Origin: Oscillospiraceae bacterium
GTDB taxonomy: Bacteria > Bacillota > Clostridia > Oscillospirales > Acutalibacteraceae
DNA length: 47,229 bases
Assembly (NCBI GenBank): GCA_910574935.1
Contig: CAJTCU010000020.1
Coordinates: 1-47,229 of the forward strand
Direction: 5' to 3'
This document shows positions 1 to 8,508 of this stretch, one piece after another; within the stretch, counting starts at the first letter, position 1; each line of letters begins with the position of its first letter. The position numbers and the translations under genes are program-made. The notes below the pieces were generated by a model. The model was not told where the DNA came from and did not search any database. It saw only the letters and a list, made by a program, of their open reading frames with translations.

Positions 1-37
1 TATACGGCGCAGGATATCTCTCATAACATTCATTCAT
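1..37 (-). CDS. Start of an element gene running off the window (left copy)
   Basis: Mirror image of the partial ORF at 47162-47229. It opens with ATG at 37 on the minus strand and leaves the window after 12 codons (begins MNECYERYPAPY). Too little is present to name a family. The longer right-hand copy supports a real reading frame because it stays open and starts in an ATGA overlap with the frame before it. Confidence 0.3.
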   Translation of the reverse strand, partial: MNECYERYPAPY

Positions 38-125
38 TTATGCGTCGGCTCCAGCATAATCCCTCTCGGGTTATTCGTTTTTTCCTCCATCCGCTTCTTT
101 CCTATCTTTCGGCGGAGGAGTAATA
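1..125. repeat. Terminal inverted repeat, left copy
   Basis: Bases 1-125 are the exact reverse complement of 47074-47198 (position n pairs with 47199-n), read base by base with no mismatch. Similarity stops at 126 on this side; it may continue left of the window. The segment carries short element ORFs on the minus strand, so it is a piece of a mobile-element gene cluster rather than an IS end: no transposase and no short terminal repeats are visible. Confidence 0.95.
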
Positions 126-166
126 TAATACTTCCCTTTTGCGTTCATGATTTTTAGCATTGGCAT
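71..166 (-). CDS. Small element protein, 31 aa
   Basis: Minus-strand ORF with a strong ribosome site (AGGAGGG about 7 bases before the ATG at 166), beginning MPMLKIMNAKGKYY and ending in the acidic/basic tail KDRKEADGGKNE. The C-terminal half lies in the inverted repeat and recurs at the right end of the window (stop at 47126-47128), but behind a different N-terminus. Function not recognised. A small conserved gene of a conjugative element is the likely identity. Confidence 0.45.
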   Translation of the reverse strand: MPMLKIMNAKGKYYITPPPKDRKEADGGKNE

Positions 167-580
167 TGAAGAGCCCTCCTTGAATTTATACTTTTTTTAC
201 TAGAGGTTATAACATATCCAGTAATAGGATGTACTACCTACTGTAAACATTTATCTGACGAAAGAGATGAAGGTACAGAAGATAGAACATAAGGAGAGCT
301 AGATAGTAGAAGTAGAATAGATATTATGACAGACAAGAATATAAATACAACTATCAAAAAAGCAACTGTAAGTATTTCCTGGTGTATACAATGATAGCCA
401 GGGAAAAAATTTGCTCTAAGATAGTGCGAGCAAGTTTCTTCCCCCCAGGGTTATTTTATAGTTATGATTGTTTTAGCCTTTTACAGATTGTAAGATTCCT
501 TAGAATTTTGGCAAAGCCCCCAGCGCTGATATTGTGCTGGGGGCATGTGGCTGTTTCTGATGTCATTTTATTGGTGGGCT
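167..580. other. Gene-poor AT-rich stretch with one hairpin
   Basis: No ORF with coding character and a ribosome site is seen. The one structure is a 9-bp perfect stem at 516-524/536-544 (GCCCCCAGC with an 11-base loop). The boundary between the element remnant at 1-166 and the helicase island must lie in here or nearby. Confidence 0.5.
516..544 (-). terminator. Hairpin, possible minus-strand terminator
   Basis: Perfect 9-bp stem GCCCCCAGC/GCTGGGGGC. On the minus strand it is followed by a short pyrimidine-rich stretch (TTTGCC). On the plus strand there is no T-run. Terminator function is an inference from the stem alone. Confidence 0.35.
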
Positions 581-609
581 TTGACAAATCGCGTGTGAAA
601 AGGTATAAT
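581..609 (+). promoter_or_regulatory. Sigma-A type promoter for the helicase gene
   Basis: Consensus -35 TTGACA (581-586), 17-base spacer, consensus -10 TATAAT (604-609), about 90 bases before the helicase start. Both hexamers are perfect, so the gene should be strongly transcribed unless repressed. Confidence 0.75.
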
Positions 610-697
610 AAGTTAAGATATGGAAAATTTTTAATTTTTAAATTATAAAATAAGAAATAACATCCAGATTAAGGTCTTAGGGAAGAGTGAAAAAGAT

Positions 698-3007
698 ATG
701 AGAAAGTATGTATCTGATGTTGTTGGTGACGGTTTCAAAACTTGGAGCGCAGAAAAACCTGTAGTGATTCATGCGCCAACAGGAACCGGAAAGACCCATT
801 TTATTCTTAACGTTTTACTACCATATGTTTATAGTCAAGGTAAAATGTTAGTTTACATGGCCAACCGTACGGCATTGAAGCAACAAGTGGAGAATAGCAT
901 ACCAGTAGAGTACAGTAAATCGATAATTCTTTGCAGTTATCAACAATACGAATCTCTCCCAGGTGTATATGGAATGGAAGATAAACTCAATCTGAGTGAA
1001 GATGAGAAACTCTCCTATAGGATTGCAGGTGCAGATTATTACATATTAGATGAGGCGCATTTCTTTTTGTCAGATTCAACTTTCTTTGAAAAAATGTCAA
1101 ACTGTATTGCTCGAATTGACTCGATAAGACGACTTAGGAGAACGGATGCGGTATGGGTTTATATGACTGCCACTTTGCCCTACTTAGCAATTCATTTAGA
1201 AAACAACTTAAATGATACCCACGTTTTATCACTCCCCTCTACAATTCGGTTGGATGATTTTATGCCTCGCGGATATTTATGCCCGATTGATAATATGGAA
1301 GTTTCGTCTTTGCTATTGAATAGGAACCTTACAAGGGAAGCAACGAGTAGGATATATAGATGGATGCAACAGGTTCAAAAAGCAAGAATGGAGTTGATAA
1401 CGGCAATGAATGACGAAGGGGAGGCTGACAAGCGGTTTGCAAGCCAAGTAGACTGGTATAAATATGACCAAAAGAATAGCGATGCGCTACCCCCAATGAC
1501 TGATGCGCTTTATAACGATTATTATAGTCAAAAGCAGACTCGAATAAAAATAGAGCGCACTCTCAAGGAAAATAGCCGATACTACTTCATTGAGGAGGAT
1601 TTTACATACCTTGATGTGGCTTATTTTGACGATTGGGATGAAGTAATTAGTTGTATAAAAAAGAATATGGAGGATACTAGTTTTGAGGATAAGTGGCTCA
1701 TTTTTGTGAGAAATGAAAAAACAGGCAATGAACTCATAGATGGATTGCACAATCAAAAAATAAATGAAGTGGCTTTTATCACGGCGAAAAGCAAGAAAAA
1801 TGGAGGCATCATAGAAAGGCAAGCGTATAAGAACATTATAGAAAACGACACATTTAATCTTAATGTTTTGATTGCCACTAAGATATTTGACAATGGTATC
1901 AATTTAAAAGATTCTTCTCTCAAACATATTGTGATAGATTTCTTTGAAGAAACGACCTTTCTCCAAATGCTCGGCAGAAAACGCAGACAAAATTGTGAGG
2001 AAAAAGTAGAACTATTTTTGAGGAATATTTCTGAGGGTAGTGTCCGCAAGTTTTTTAGAGGGGATGTTTTACGCCCTATCAAATTTTGGCAAGAGCTTAT
2101 GTTTTTTAAATCTCCCGATAGGCCCAAACTGGGTGGAAAGAAATTGCACAACTTCTATAAGTACTATACAAATGGAGCACATTTCAAAAAAGGATATGAG
2201 CCGCTTATAGCTCAAGACTCTGATATCAAAAATCATGGTATTAAGAAAGACGATTATGAGTATGCTATGGTTGATTTATATCAGCCTGCACGGTATGTCC
2301 AAAAGAAGATTGCCTATGAATTTGATGAAACGATGGCAATGTTTGAAGAAATGCAGGAAGAACGAACGAGTTTGTTTGCAGACTTCATTTACGATTGTAT
2401 AGAAAACAAATATGATGCGAAGGACTTAAAAGAGTTTGGCCTAACAAAAAAGCAAGTTGAATGGGTGGCAGATGAAATACGTTTGATGACCTTTCTAAAC
2501 AAATGCACTGGTATCAGTTTTAATTCGGATGAGATATTACAAATCATAAAGAAAGAATTCATATGGGTGGATTCAAAGGCCCCGGAAATAGAGCCATTCC
2601 TGCAAAGTGTCCAGTATATGTGGATTAGAAAGCAACTTTCCTGGATTGGATTTAACGAAGAGGAATACGCCCCATGGATTTCTAAGAATTGGGCACTTGA
2701 AAAATACGGCTTTACGTCATATTATAAGGAGCAATTTGTCATTTCGCTGGAATGTGTTGTCTCGCCGGATAGTGGAGTATGCTTTCTGGCATCTGACGAA
2801 CAGAAGAAAATAAAGAATGATTTTTGTGCCTGGATACAGAGCGTGAGACCTGTACATAGATATTCAAAGTCCCGTGGGAGCATTTTGGTTATCAATACCT
2901 GCATGAGAGAGTTCGACATTCCATATCAAATAATGAGCAAGAAAAAATCCATCAATGGCAAGCAGAGAAATTGGTGGGTTGTATTAAGGCGAAGCGAAGG
3001 ACAGTGA
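698..3007 (+). CDS. SF2 DEAH-box helicase-like protein, 769 aa
   Basis: Predicted nucleic-acid-stimulated ATPase/helicase of superfamily 2. Visible motifs: Walker A APTGTGKT at residues 26-33, DEAH at 118-121, motif III MTATLP near 156-161, and motif VI QMLGRKRRQ near 423-431, so both RecA-like lobes are present in about 450 residues. The remaining ~320 residues match no domain I recognise. The gene stands alone behind a consensus promoter (581-609) and ahead of a tyrosine integrase, and is much more AT-rich than the chromosome, so it is island cargo. The ribosome site is weak (GGAAGAG). It could be a phage- or plasmid-type replication or restriction-related helicase, or an accessory defence ATPase. 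No nuclease or methylase partner is visible, so no role is assigned. Confidence 0.8.
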   Translation: MRKYVSDVVGDGFKTWSAEKPVVIHAPTGTGKTHFILNVLLPYVYSQGKMLVYMANRTALKQQVENSIPVEYSKSIILCSYQQYESLPGVYGMEDKLNLSEDEKLSYRIAGADYYILDEAHFFLSDSTFFEKMSNCIARIDSIRRLRRTDAVWVYMTATLPYLAIHLENNLNDTHVLSLPSTIRLDDFMPRGYLCPIDNMEVSSLLLNRNLTREATSRIYRWMQQVQKARMELITAMNDEGEADKRFASQVDWYKYDQKNSDALPPMTDALYNDYYSQKQTRIKIERTLKENSRYYFIEEDFTYLDVAYFDDWDEVISCIKKNMEDTSFEDKWLIFVRNEKTGNELIDGLHNQKINEVAFITAKSKKNGGIIERQAYKNIIENDTFNLNVLIATKIFDNGINLKDSSLKHIVIDFFEETTFLQMLGRKRRQNCEEKVELFLRNISEGSVRKFFRGDVLRPIKFWQELMFFKSPDRPKLGGKKLHNFYKYYTNGAHFKKGYEPLIAQDSDIKNHGIKKDDYEYAMVDLYQPARYVQKKIAYEFDETMAMFEEMQEERTSLFADFIYDCIENKYDAKDLKEFGLTKKQVEWVADEIRLMTFLNKCTGISFNSDEILQIIKKEFIWVDSKAPEIEPFLQSVQYMWIRKQLSWIGFNEEEYAPWISKNWALEKYGFTSYYKEQFVISLECVVSPDSGVCFLASDEQKKIKNDFCAWIQSVRPVHRYSKSRGSILVINTCMREFDIPYQIMSKKKSINGKQRNWWVVLRRSEGQ

Positions 3008-3137
3008 CAAAATGTAAAAAGATAAACCCAACCAAACCTATCCAATAAAGAACCGCTTTTCACCAACATTTCAGGCACATATTATAACCCTGAAACCGAA
3101 AAGCAGTTTCAAATCCAATTGGAAAGGGTTGAGCCAG

Positions 3138-4556
3138 ATGTCAAAGATCGGAGCAAACAAAGAGGGAAACATCCGTCAAAGGCCCGATGGCCGCTGGGAG
3201 GTCCGGGTGACGGTTGGAATCGACTACGCGACCGGAAAGCCAAAGAGGGTTTCCCGCTACACAGATACCCAGGAAGAAGCCGTTAAGCTGCTCCATGAAC
3301 TGTCCGTCCTGCGAGATTCAGCGCCGAATGCGTTCAGCAGCATCACTCTTGGCGAGTGGCTGGATATGTGCCTTGAGGTCTATATGAAGCGCTCTTTGAA
3401 GCAATCCACCTATATCAGCTATGAGGGGTACATACGCATCCATTTGAAGCCCAGTTTGGGCGGCTTGCAGCTCCGGGACATCACGCCCAGGTTGTTGCAG
3501 GAGTTCTACAATTACAAAGCCGAGGCAGAGGGCCTTGCGCCAAAAACGATTGTGAATCTCAATCTGTTTTTGCACAAGGCCCTTTCTTTTGCGGTCAACG
3601 AGGGGTACATCCCCAGCAATCCGGCCTCCGCCATCAACCTGCCTCAGGGGGACAAGCCTCAAATCGAGATACTGACCAGGGACGAACAGGTGCGGCTCAT
3701 TAAGGCCAGCTACCAGCACCGCTACGGCGTTTTTATCCGTCTGGTACTTTTTACCGGCCTACGCATTGGAGAGGTGCTGGGGTTGCGCTGGGAAGATTTA
3801 GACGTGCAAGCAGGGTTATTGCACATACGCAGGACACTGAACCGCTTGAAGAAGCGTGGTGCAGTCCCGCCAGGGGAGAGCAAGACCGAAATCGTGATAT
3901 AGAGCCCCAAATCCCAGAATTCTATCCGCTCCATTCCGATTCTTCCCGCTGTTATGCAAGACCTGATGAACTGGAAAGCAGTCCAACAGAGCGATCGCCA
4001 AGCGGCGGGCGAGAACTACGTCGACAGTGGCATGATTGTCACCAATCCCCTGGGAGGTTACATGGAGCCTCGAACTTTTAAGGACCAGTACAACCAAATC
4101 CTCAACTTGGCTGGCCTCAGGCACTTCACGCTTCATGCCCTGAGACATACCTTCGCCTCCCGAGCTATGGAGCAGGGCATGGACGCAAAAACTCTGTCGG
4201 TCATTCTAGGCCACGCCTCCGTATCATTCACTATGGACACCTATGCCCATGTGCTGACCAGCCACAAAGTTGAGAGCATGGCGCTGATGGAGGAACTATT
4301 CGACATGGGCCAAGCTCCGGCGCAGGCGATTTCCTATCCAGTTATCGCAACGCCACTGGCAACAGGAGGATTCTTGTTTACCGCACCGGACTTTCCACAG
4401 GTGCAGTTTACTGGTGCGGACCTGTACCAGAGCCTACAGGAAATGAAGGAGCGGCTGCAAGAGGAACTGCTGATAAACCTATGTCCGCCTGAACCAACCC
4501 CAGCCCATATGCTGGTCTTGGATGCAGGGCAACTGCTCCTGCAAATCCCGGTCTAA
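3138..4556 (+). pseudogene. Tyrosine integrase interrupted by an in-frame amber codon
   Basis: Site-specific recombinase next to its likely tRNA target. Start chosen at ATG 3138 (GGAAAGGG 9 bases upstream). Order: arm-binding N-terminus, SAM-like core-binding domain, then the catalytic domain with Arg in TGLRIGEVLG, HALRHTF, LGHASVSF and Tyr in TMDTYAHV. A TAG at 3900-3902 splits it after GESKTEIVI, and the same frame continues with SPKSQNSIRS, so a single CAG-to-TAG change explains the break. After the catalytic Tyr there is a ~75-residue tail (YPVIATP..GFLFTAPDFPQ..) resembling a HicB-like antitoxin fold. The host ends other genes with TAG (hprK, whiA), so recoding is unlikely. Probably inactive unless read through. 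Confidence 0.85.
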
Positions 4557-4580
4557 AGGCTAAATTCAACTCGAATTCAA

Positions 4581-4607
4581 CTGTAAAGGTATATGGTTTA
4601 CAGTTTT
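4581..4607 (+). terminator. Terminator after the integrase
   Basis: CTGTAAA (4581-4587) pairs with TTTACAG (4597-4603), followed directly by TTTT. Two AATTCAACT direct repeats just upstream (4563-4581) could be integrase arm sites. Confidence 0.45.
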
Positions 4608-4658
4608 AGGGGTAAAAATGGGGTCAAAACTAGTATGCAAACAACCTGAAAACACAAG

Positions 4659-4691
4659 ATATGGCCCAGAACTTAGTGTTCTGGGCCATAT
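4659..4691 (-). terminator. Long perfect hairpin between integrase and tRNA
   Basis: A 14-bp perfect stem (ATATGGCCCAGAAC/GTTCTGGGCCATAT, 5-base loop). On the minus strand it lies just after the CCA end of the tRNA and is followed by a T-rich run (TTGTGTTTT), so it probably ends the tRNA transcript. It could also belong to the integration site region. Confidence 0.5.
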
Positions 4692-4694
4692 GTG

Positions 4695-4771
<77 letters not shown>

Positions 4772-4804
4772 ATATTTAATGAACTCTCGTTTGAAAGCTC
4801 ATTT

Positions 4805-4833
4805 ATTATAACACACACCTATGAGAAATGCAA
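4805..4833 (-). promoter_or_regulatory. Promoter of tRNA-fMet
   Basis: On the minus strand: -35 TTGCAT (4828-4833), 17-base spacer, -10 TATAAT (4805-4810), about 34 bases before the tRNA. Confidence 0.7.
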
Positions 4834-4890
4834 GTGTTTTTTTCGAAATTTGAAAAAAATTTCTGCGGCCAAAGATTTCTGAAAGGGGCT

Positions 4891-4919
4891 TTCCAACCGG
4901 CGCTATGCTGTGGTATAAT
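4891..4919 (+). promoter_or_regulatory. Promoter upstream of hprK
   Basis: Perfect -10 TATAAT (4914-4919) with a poor -35 TTCCAA (4891-4896) at 17 bases. It leaves a leader of about 140 bases before hprK. Confidence 0.5.
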
Positions 4920-5063
4920 ATATGCATAGTATTTTTAAGGAATGTCCAAAGATGGAACGCTTCTGGAACTCTCATCTTCGGATGGCCAACTGTCGCTAAA
5001 GCGGTATACCATATGAAAGACAGTGGGAACAATGAAATAATATGTGAGGAGGTAGTCTACCCC

Positions 5064-6029
5064 ATGACAGAAGAATACACCATTCCGCTATCAAGCATAA
5101 TAGAAAACCAGGGGCTGGAGCCGCTCCATCTGCCCCGGGACCCCAGCCTAATTACCGTGCGTTCTCGGGACGTGAACCGCCCCGGCCTGGAGCTGAATGG
5201 CTTTGTGGACTATTTTGACCCGAACCGTATTGCTATTATTGGCCGCTCGGAAATGGGGATGCTCAGCCGTTTTGGCGAAAACCAGCGGTCTGAGGACATC
5301 GAGCGCTACTTTGCCCTGCATCCAGTGGCAGTGATTCTGGCCCGGGGGATCCGTCCCTGGGAGGCTATGATGGAGGCGGCGGAGCGCTACGAAATTCCCT
5401 TGCTTGTTTCTCAAGACACCACTTCCAGCGCCCTGGCTAGCCTGGTGGCCTATCTGAATGTAGAGCTAGCCCCCCGCATCACCCGCCACGGGGTGTTGAT
5501 GGAGGTGTACGGCGAGGGGATTCTTCTGGTGGGGGACAGCGGTGTAGGAAAGTCTGAAGCCGCTATTGAGCTGATCAAGCGGGGCCACCGGCTGATTGCC
5601 GACGACGCAGTGGAAATACGCCGGGTGTCCAGCATTTCTCTGGTGGGCCAGGCGCCAGAAAATATTCGCCATTTTATTGAACTGCGGGGCATTGGGGTGG
5701 TTAACGCCCAGCGAATTTTCGGCACTGGCGCGGTAAAGCCCACCCAAAAGGTGGAGCTGGCTATAAAAATGGAGCCCTGGGATGCCACAAAGCTGTACGA
5801 CCGTATGGGCATGGAAAATGACTATACCGAGATATTGGGGATTCGCGTGCCGGTAATTACCATTCCGGTAAAGCCTGGACGCAACCTGGCGGTGATTATT
5901 GAAGTGGCGGCCATGAACAACCGCCAGAAGAAGATGGGCTATAACGCGGCCCAAGAGTTATTGACCAATCTGGGGATGGACCCCCAGGAGCTTCAGCCCA
6001 GATACACAAAGATGGATCTGGAGATATAG
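5064..6029 (+). CDS. hprK: HPr kinase/phosphorylase
   Basis: Phosphorylates Ser46 of HPr (and the Crh paralogue where present) and removes the phosphate again, setting catabolite repression in Firmicutes. The 321-aa length is normal for the family. Walker A is GDSGVGKS at residues 157-164, followed by HRLIADDAVEI and the family signature IELRGIGVVN. Start chosen at ATG 5064, 10 bases after GAGGAGGT; the longer frame upstream lacks a ribosome site and any family similarity. First gene of the chromosomal block after the island. It leads to murB and rapZ in the same direction, a common order in Clostridia. It ends with TAG. Confidence 0.95.
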   Translation: MTEEYTIPLSSIIENQGLEPLHLPRDPSLITVRSRDVNRPGLELNGFVDYFDPNRIAIIGRSEMGMLSRFGENQRSEDIERYFALHPVAVILARGIRPWEAMMEAAERYEIPLLVSQDTTSSALASLVAYLNVELAPRITRHGVLMEVYGEGILLVGDSGVGKSEAAIELIKRGHRLIADDAVEIRRVSSISLVGQAPENIRHFIELRGIGVVNAQRIFGTGAVKPTQKVELAIKMEPWDATKLYDRMGMENDYTEILGIRVPVITIPVKPGRNLAVIIEVAAMNNRQKKMGYNAAQELLTNLGMDPQELQPRYTKMDLEI

Positions 6030-6593
6030 CAAGCCTGCTTGCATAGTATCTTAATAGTATAAGGGCTTTTAGGACTGATACGGGCCCTGACCGTTGGCCT
6101 TTGTGGCTGCGCGGCTGCGGCAATCCGTAGTCTACACGGGCCTGACTGGTGGTCTGTCGGTGAAAGCGCCGTACTTTTGACTTTGCCAACTTTAGCGGGG
6201 CGTTTCCTAGGGACAGTTCTGCCCCAAACCCCGTTTTCACGGGTAACGTTCCATGTTCCTGTTCCCACCCGGCGAACCGCTTTTTGGTGGGGCTGACAGG
6301 GAAACATTTAAGGCAACCCCGCACCATTCGCGGGTGGCGCCTTAAGCACCGTCTTGCTTGCAGATTTTCCGTGATAGCGCACAGCTTTCACTTGTCAATG
6401 GTGAGATTGACGGCGCTCAATCTGTACCCTCTGAAGAAAAATCTGACTGCCCAATACGGTACTTAGAATTCTGCGGTATTGCCTTAGAAAAAATCCAGAA
6501 TAAAAGTTTTTGAAGGAGCCAGGGGACTTTTTAAGAAAAGTTTTCCTGGCTGGGTGCGGGAAAAAGTCCCGCGCCTTAAAGGGAGGAAAGCGT
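6030..6593. other. 564-bp intergenic region with a palindromic repeat-like unit
   Basis: No coding frame with a ribosome site is convincing here. The notable structure is the imperfect palindrome at 6308-6345, followed by about 80 bases with short inverted stretches. An uncharacterised repetitive extragenic element is the best guess; no tRNA or riboswitch is recognised. Confidence 0.5.
6308..6345. repeat. MITE/REP-like palindrome
   Basis: Outer arms TTAAGGC (6308-6314) and GCCTTAA (6339-6345) enclose an inner stem CCCGC/GCGGG with a 7-base loop. TTAA at both tips would fit a target-site-like end. Only one copy was noticed in the window, so the repetitive nature is inference. Confidence 0.35.
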
Positions 6594-7508
6594 ATGCGTG
6601 ACTATTCGGTTCTGGACCAGGCTGCGGGACGGCTGGGGTGTGTTTGTCAAAAGGACGCGCCGCTGGCCCCGCTGACCACCTTTAAAATTGGCGGGCCGGC
6701 AGACCGGCTGCTGCGGGTGGAAACCGAGGCTCAGCTTAGCGGCCTTTTGGCAGCCGTTCAAGAGACGGGGCTGCCTCTGCTGGTGCTGGGCAAGGGATCA
6801 GATCTGCTGGTAGGCGACCGGGGGTTTCGAGGAGTGGTAGTCCAGCTTGGGGAAACGTTCCGGCAGGTGCGCCTGTTAGAAGATTGCTGTACGCTTTTGG
6901 CTGGGGCAGGCGCCCCTCTGGCCTCGGTTTGCACCTTTGCCCGGGACCATGCCCTGACCGGGCTGGAGTTTGCCTGGGGTATTCCCGGCTCGGTGGGTGG
7001 CGCGGTGTTTATGAACGCCGGGGCCTATGGCGGGGAGATAAAGGACGTAGCGGTAAAGGTTTGTCATGTAGACCTGGCCGGGAAGCCAGGGCAGCTTTTA
7101 AGCAAAGAACTGGATTTTTCCTACCGGCACAGCGCCTACTCGGCAGGGGGGCGGATCATTACTTTTGCCCAGCTGAAGCTAAAGCCTGGCCGGGAAGAGG
7201 ATATTGCCGGAAAAATGGAGGAGCTGATGGCCCGCCGCAAAAAGAAGCAGCCCTATGATATGCCCAGTGCGGGGAGTACATTTAAGCGGCCTAAAAACGG
7301 CTACGCCGCAGCCCTCATTGAGAGCTGCCATCTAAAGGGCCAACGGGTGGGCGGAGCGCAGGTCAGCGAAAAGCACGCGGGCTTTGTGGTCAATACCGGC
7401 GGAGCCACCTGCCGGGACGTGCTAACGCTGATGGAACAGATACGGGAGACGGTGTTACGCCAAACAGGCGTTGAGCTGGAGCCGGAAGTCCGGATGGTAG
7501 GGGAATGA
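6594..7508 (+). CDS. murB: UDP-N-acetylenolpyruvoylglucosamine reductase
   Basis: FAD/NADPH enzyme that reduces UDP-GlcNAc-enolpyruvate to UDP-MurNAc, the second committed step of peptidoglycan precursor synthesis. The 304 residues show the FAD-binding stretches PLTTFKIGGPADR, LGKGSDLLVGDRGF and WGIPGSVGGAVFMNAGAYGG, the catalytic-serine motif PSAGSTFKRP and the C-terminal Glu region ELEPEVRMVG. Start chosen at ATG 6594, 8 bases after GGGAGG; the frame extending up to 6510 is not supported. Between hprK and rapZ, all co-directional. The long gap in front suggests its own promoter, but none was found with confidence. Confidence 0.95.
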   Translation: MRDYSVLDQAAGRLGCVCQKDAPLAPLTTFKIGGPADRLLRVETEAQLSGLLAAVQETGLPLLVLGKGSDLLVGDRGFRGVVVQLGETFRQVRLLEDCCTLLAGAGAPLASVCTFARDHALTGLEFAWGIPGSVGGAVFMNAGAYGGEIKDVAVKVCHVDLAGKPGQLLSKELDFSYRHSAYSAGGRIITFAQLKLKPGREEDIAGKMEELMARRKKKQPYDMPSAGSTFKRPKNGYAAALIESCHLKGQRVGGAQVSEKHAGFVVNTGGATCRDVLTLMEQIRETVLRQTGVELEPEVRMVGE

Positions 7509-7644
7509 ATTTTTGTAGATGTGGGCCTAGGCCGGTCGTGTTTTGGGTTATGGCACGCTGGCCTTGCTCTAGCACACCTGTGTGTGTCCGGACATGCAGC
7601 TGTGCGGGGGCGGCGCCCCTGTGAGCTTAAAGGAGGAAATGGTA

Positions 7645-8499
7645 ATGGAATTTGTTGTGGTGACCGGTCTTTCGGGGGCGGGGAAGACTCAGGCCATGCA
7701 CTCGATGGAGGACATTGGCTTTTTTTGTGTGGACAACCTGCCCCCAGCGTTAATTCCGGTGTTTTATGACCTGTGCGTAAAGTCAGAGGGTGCCATGGGC
7801 CGGGTTGCTGTGGTGACAGACACCCGGGGCGGCGAGCTGTTTAAATCTTTTTTCACCGCTATGGAAACCTTGAAACAGGAGGGAAAGCCCTATAAGACCC
7901 TGTTTCTAGATGCCTCGGACGAGGTGCTGGTGCGCCGTTTTAAGGAAACCCGCCGCAAGCATCCCCTGGACCTGGGAGGCTCTTTAGAGCAGGCGGTGCG
8001 GCTGGAGCGAGACATGCTGGGCCCCATGCGGGGCTGCTCGGACTATGTGATTGACACCACAGCCTGTGCCCCAGCCCGGCTGAAAGGGCGTATTGCAGAG
8101 CTGTTTTTGGCTTGTTCCAGCGATTCTATGCCCGTATTCTGCGTCAGCTTTGGCTTTAAGTTTGGCATTCCCATGGAGGCGGACCTGGTGTTTGACGTGC
8201 GCTGCCTGCCTAACCCCTTTTATGACGAAGAGCTGCGCCCCAAAACTGGGCTGGACCCAGAGGTGCGGGACTATGTGATGGATAATGACGAGGCCCGGGG
8301 CTTTGCGGCCCGTTTGACGGATCTAATGGACTACCTGCTGCCCCTTTATGAAAAAGAGGGAAAAAGCCAGCTGGTGGTGGCAGTAGGCTGTACAGGAGGG
8401 CGCCACCGCTCGGTGGCCATGGCCCAGTACCTTGGGGACTACCTTAGCGAAAAAGGGGTAAAAGCCGGCGCCTCTCACCGGGATATACAAAAATATTGA
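7645..8499 (+). CDS. rapZ: RNase adapter/nucleotide-binding protein RapZ (YvcJ)
   Basis: P-loop nucleotide-binding protein. In enterobacteria it guides RNase E to the sRNA GlmZ; in Firmicutes YvcJ hydrolyses nucleotides and its role is less clear. The 284 residues begin with Walker A GLSGAGKT at 8-15 and carry the family C-terminal block VGCTGGRHRSVAMA. Start chosen at ATG 7645, 8 bases after AGGAGG; an ATG at 7639 is too close to the ribosome site. Usually followed by the gluconeogenesis factor gene (yvcK) and whiA. Here whiA is present but the middle gene is a different P-loop protein. Confidence 0.93.
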   Translation: MEFVVVTGLSGAGKTQAMHSMEDIGFFCVDNLPPALIPVFYDLCVKSEGAMGRVAVVTDTRGGELFKSFFTAMETLKQEGKPYKTLFLDASDEVLVRRFKETRRKHPLDLGGSLEQAVRLERDMLGPMRGCSDYVIDTTACAPARLKGRIAELFLACSSDSMPVFCVSFGFKFGIPMEADLVFDVRCLPNPFYDEELRPKTGLDPEVRDYVMDNDEARGFAARLTDLMDYLLPLYEKEGKSQLVVAVGCTGGRHRSVAMAQYLGDYLSEKGVKAGASHRDIQKY

Positions 8500-8508
8500 G
8501 GTAAAGCC

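Noticed and set aside
1-125. IS element or transposon terminal repeats
   Set aside because: No transposase is recognised in the window, and the repeat carries gene starts of a conjugative-type element, unlike IS ends.
382-648. 88-aa gene before the helicase
   Set aside because: It runs through the hairpin at 516-544 and the consensus promoter at 581-609, and lacks a good ribosome site.
3900-3902. TAG recoding (read as Gln) in this genome
   Set aside because: hprK (6027-6029) and whiA (10032-10034) end with TAG at their normal family length, so TAG is a working stop in the chromosome. A simple nonsense change is the better explanation.
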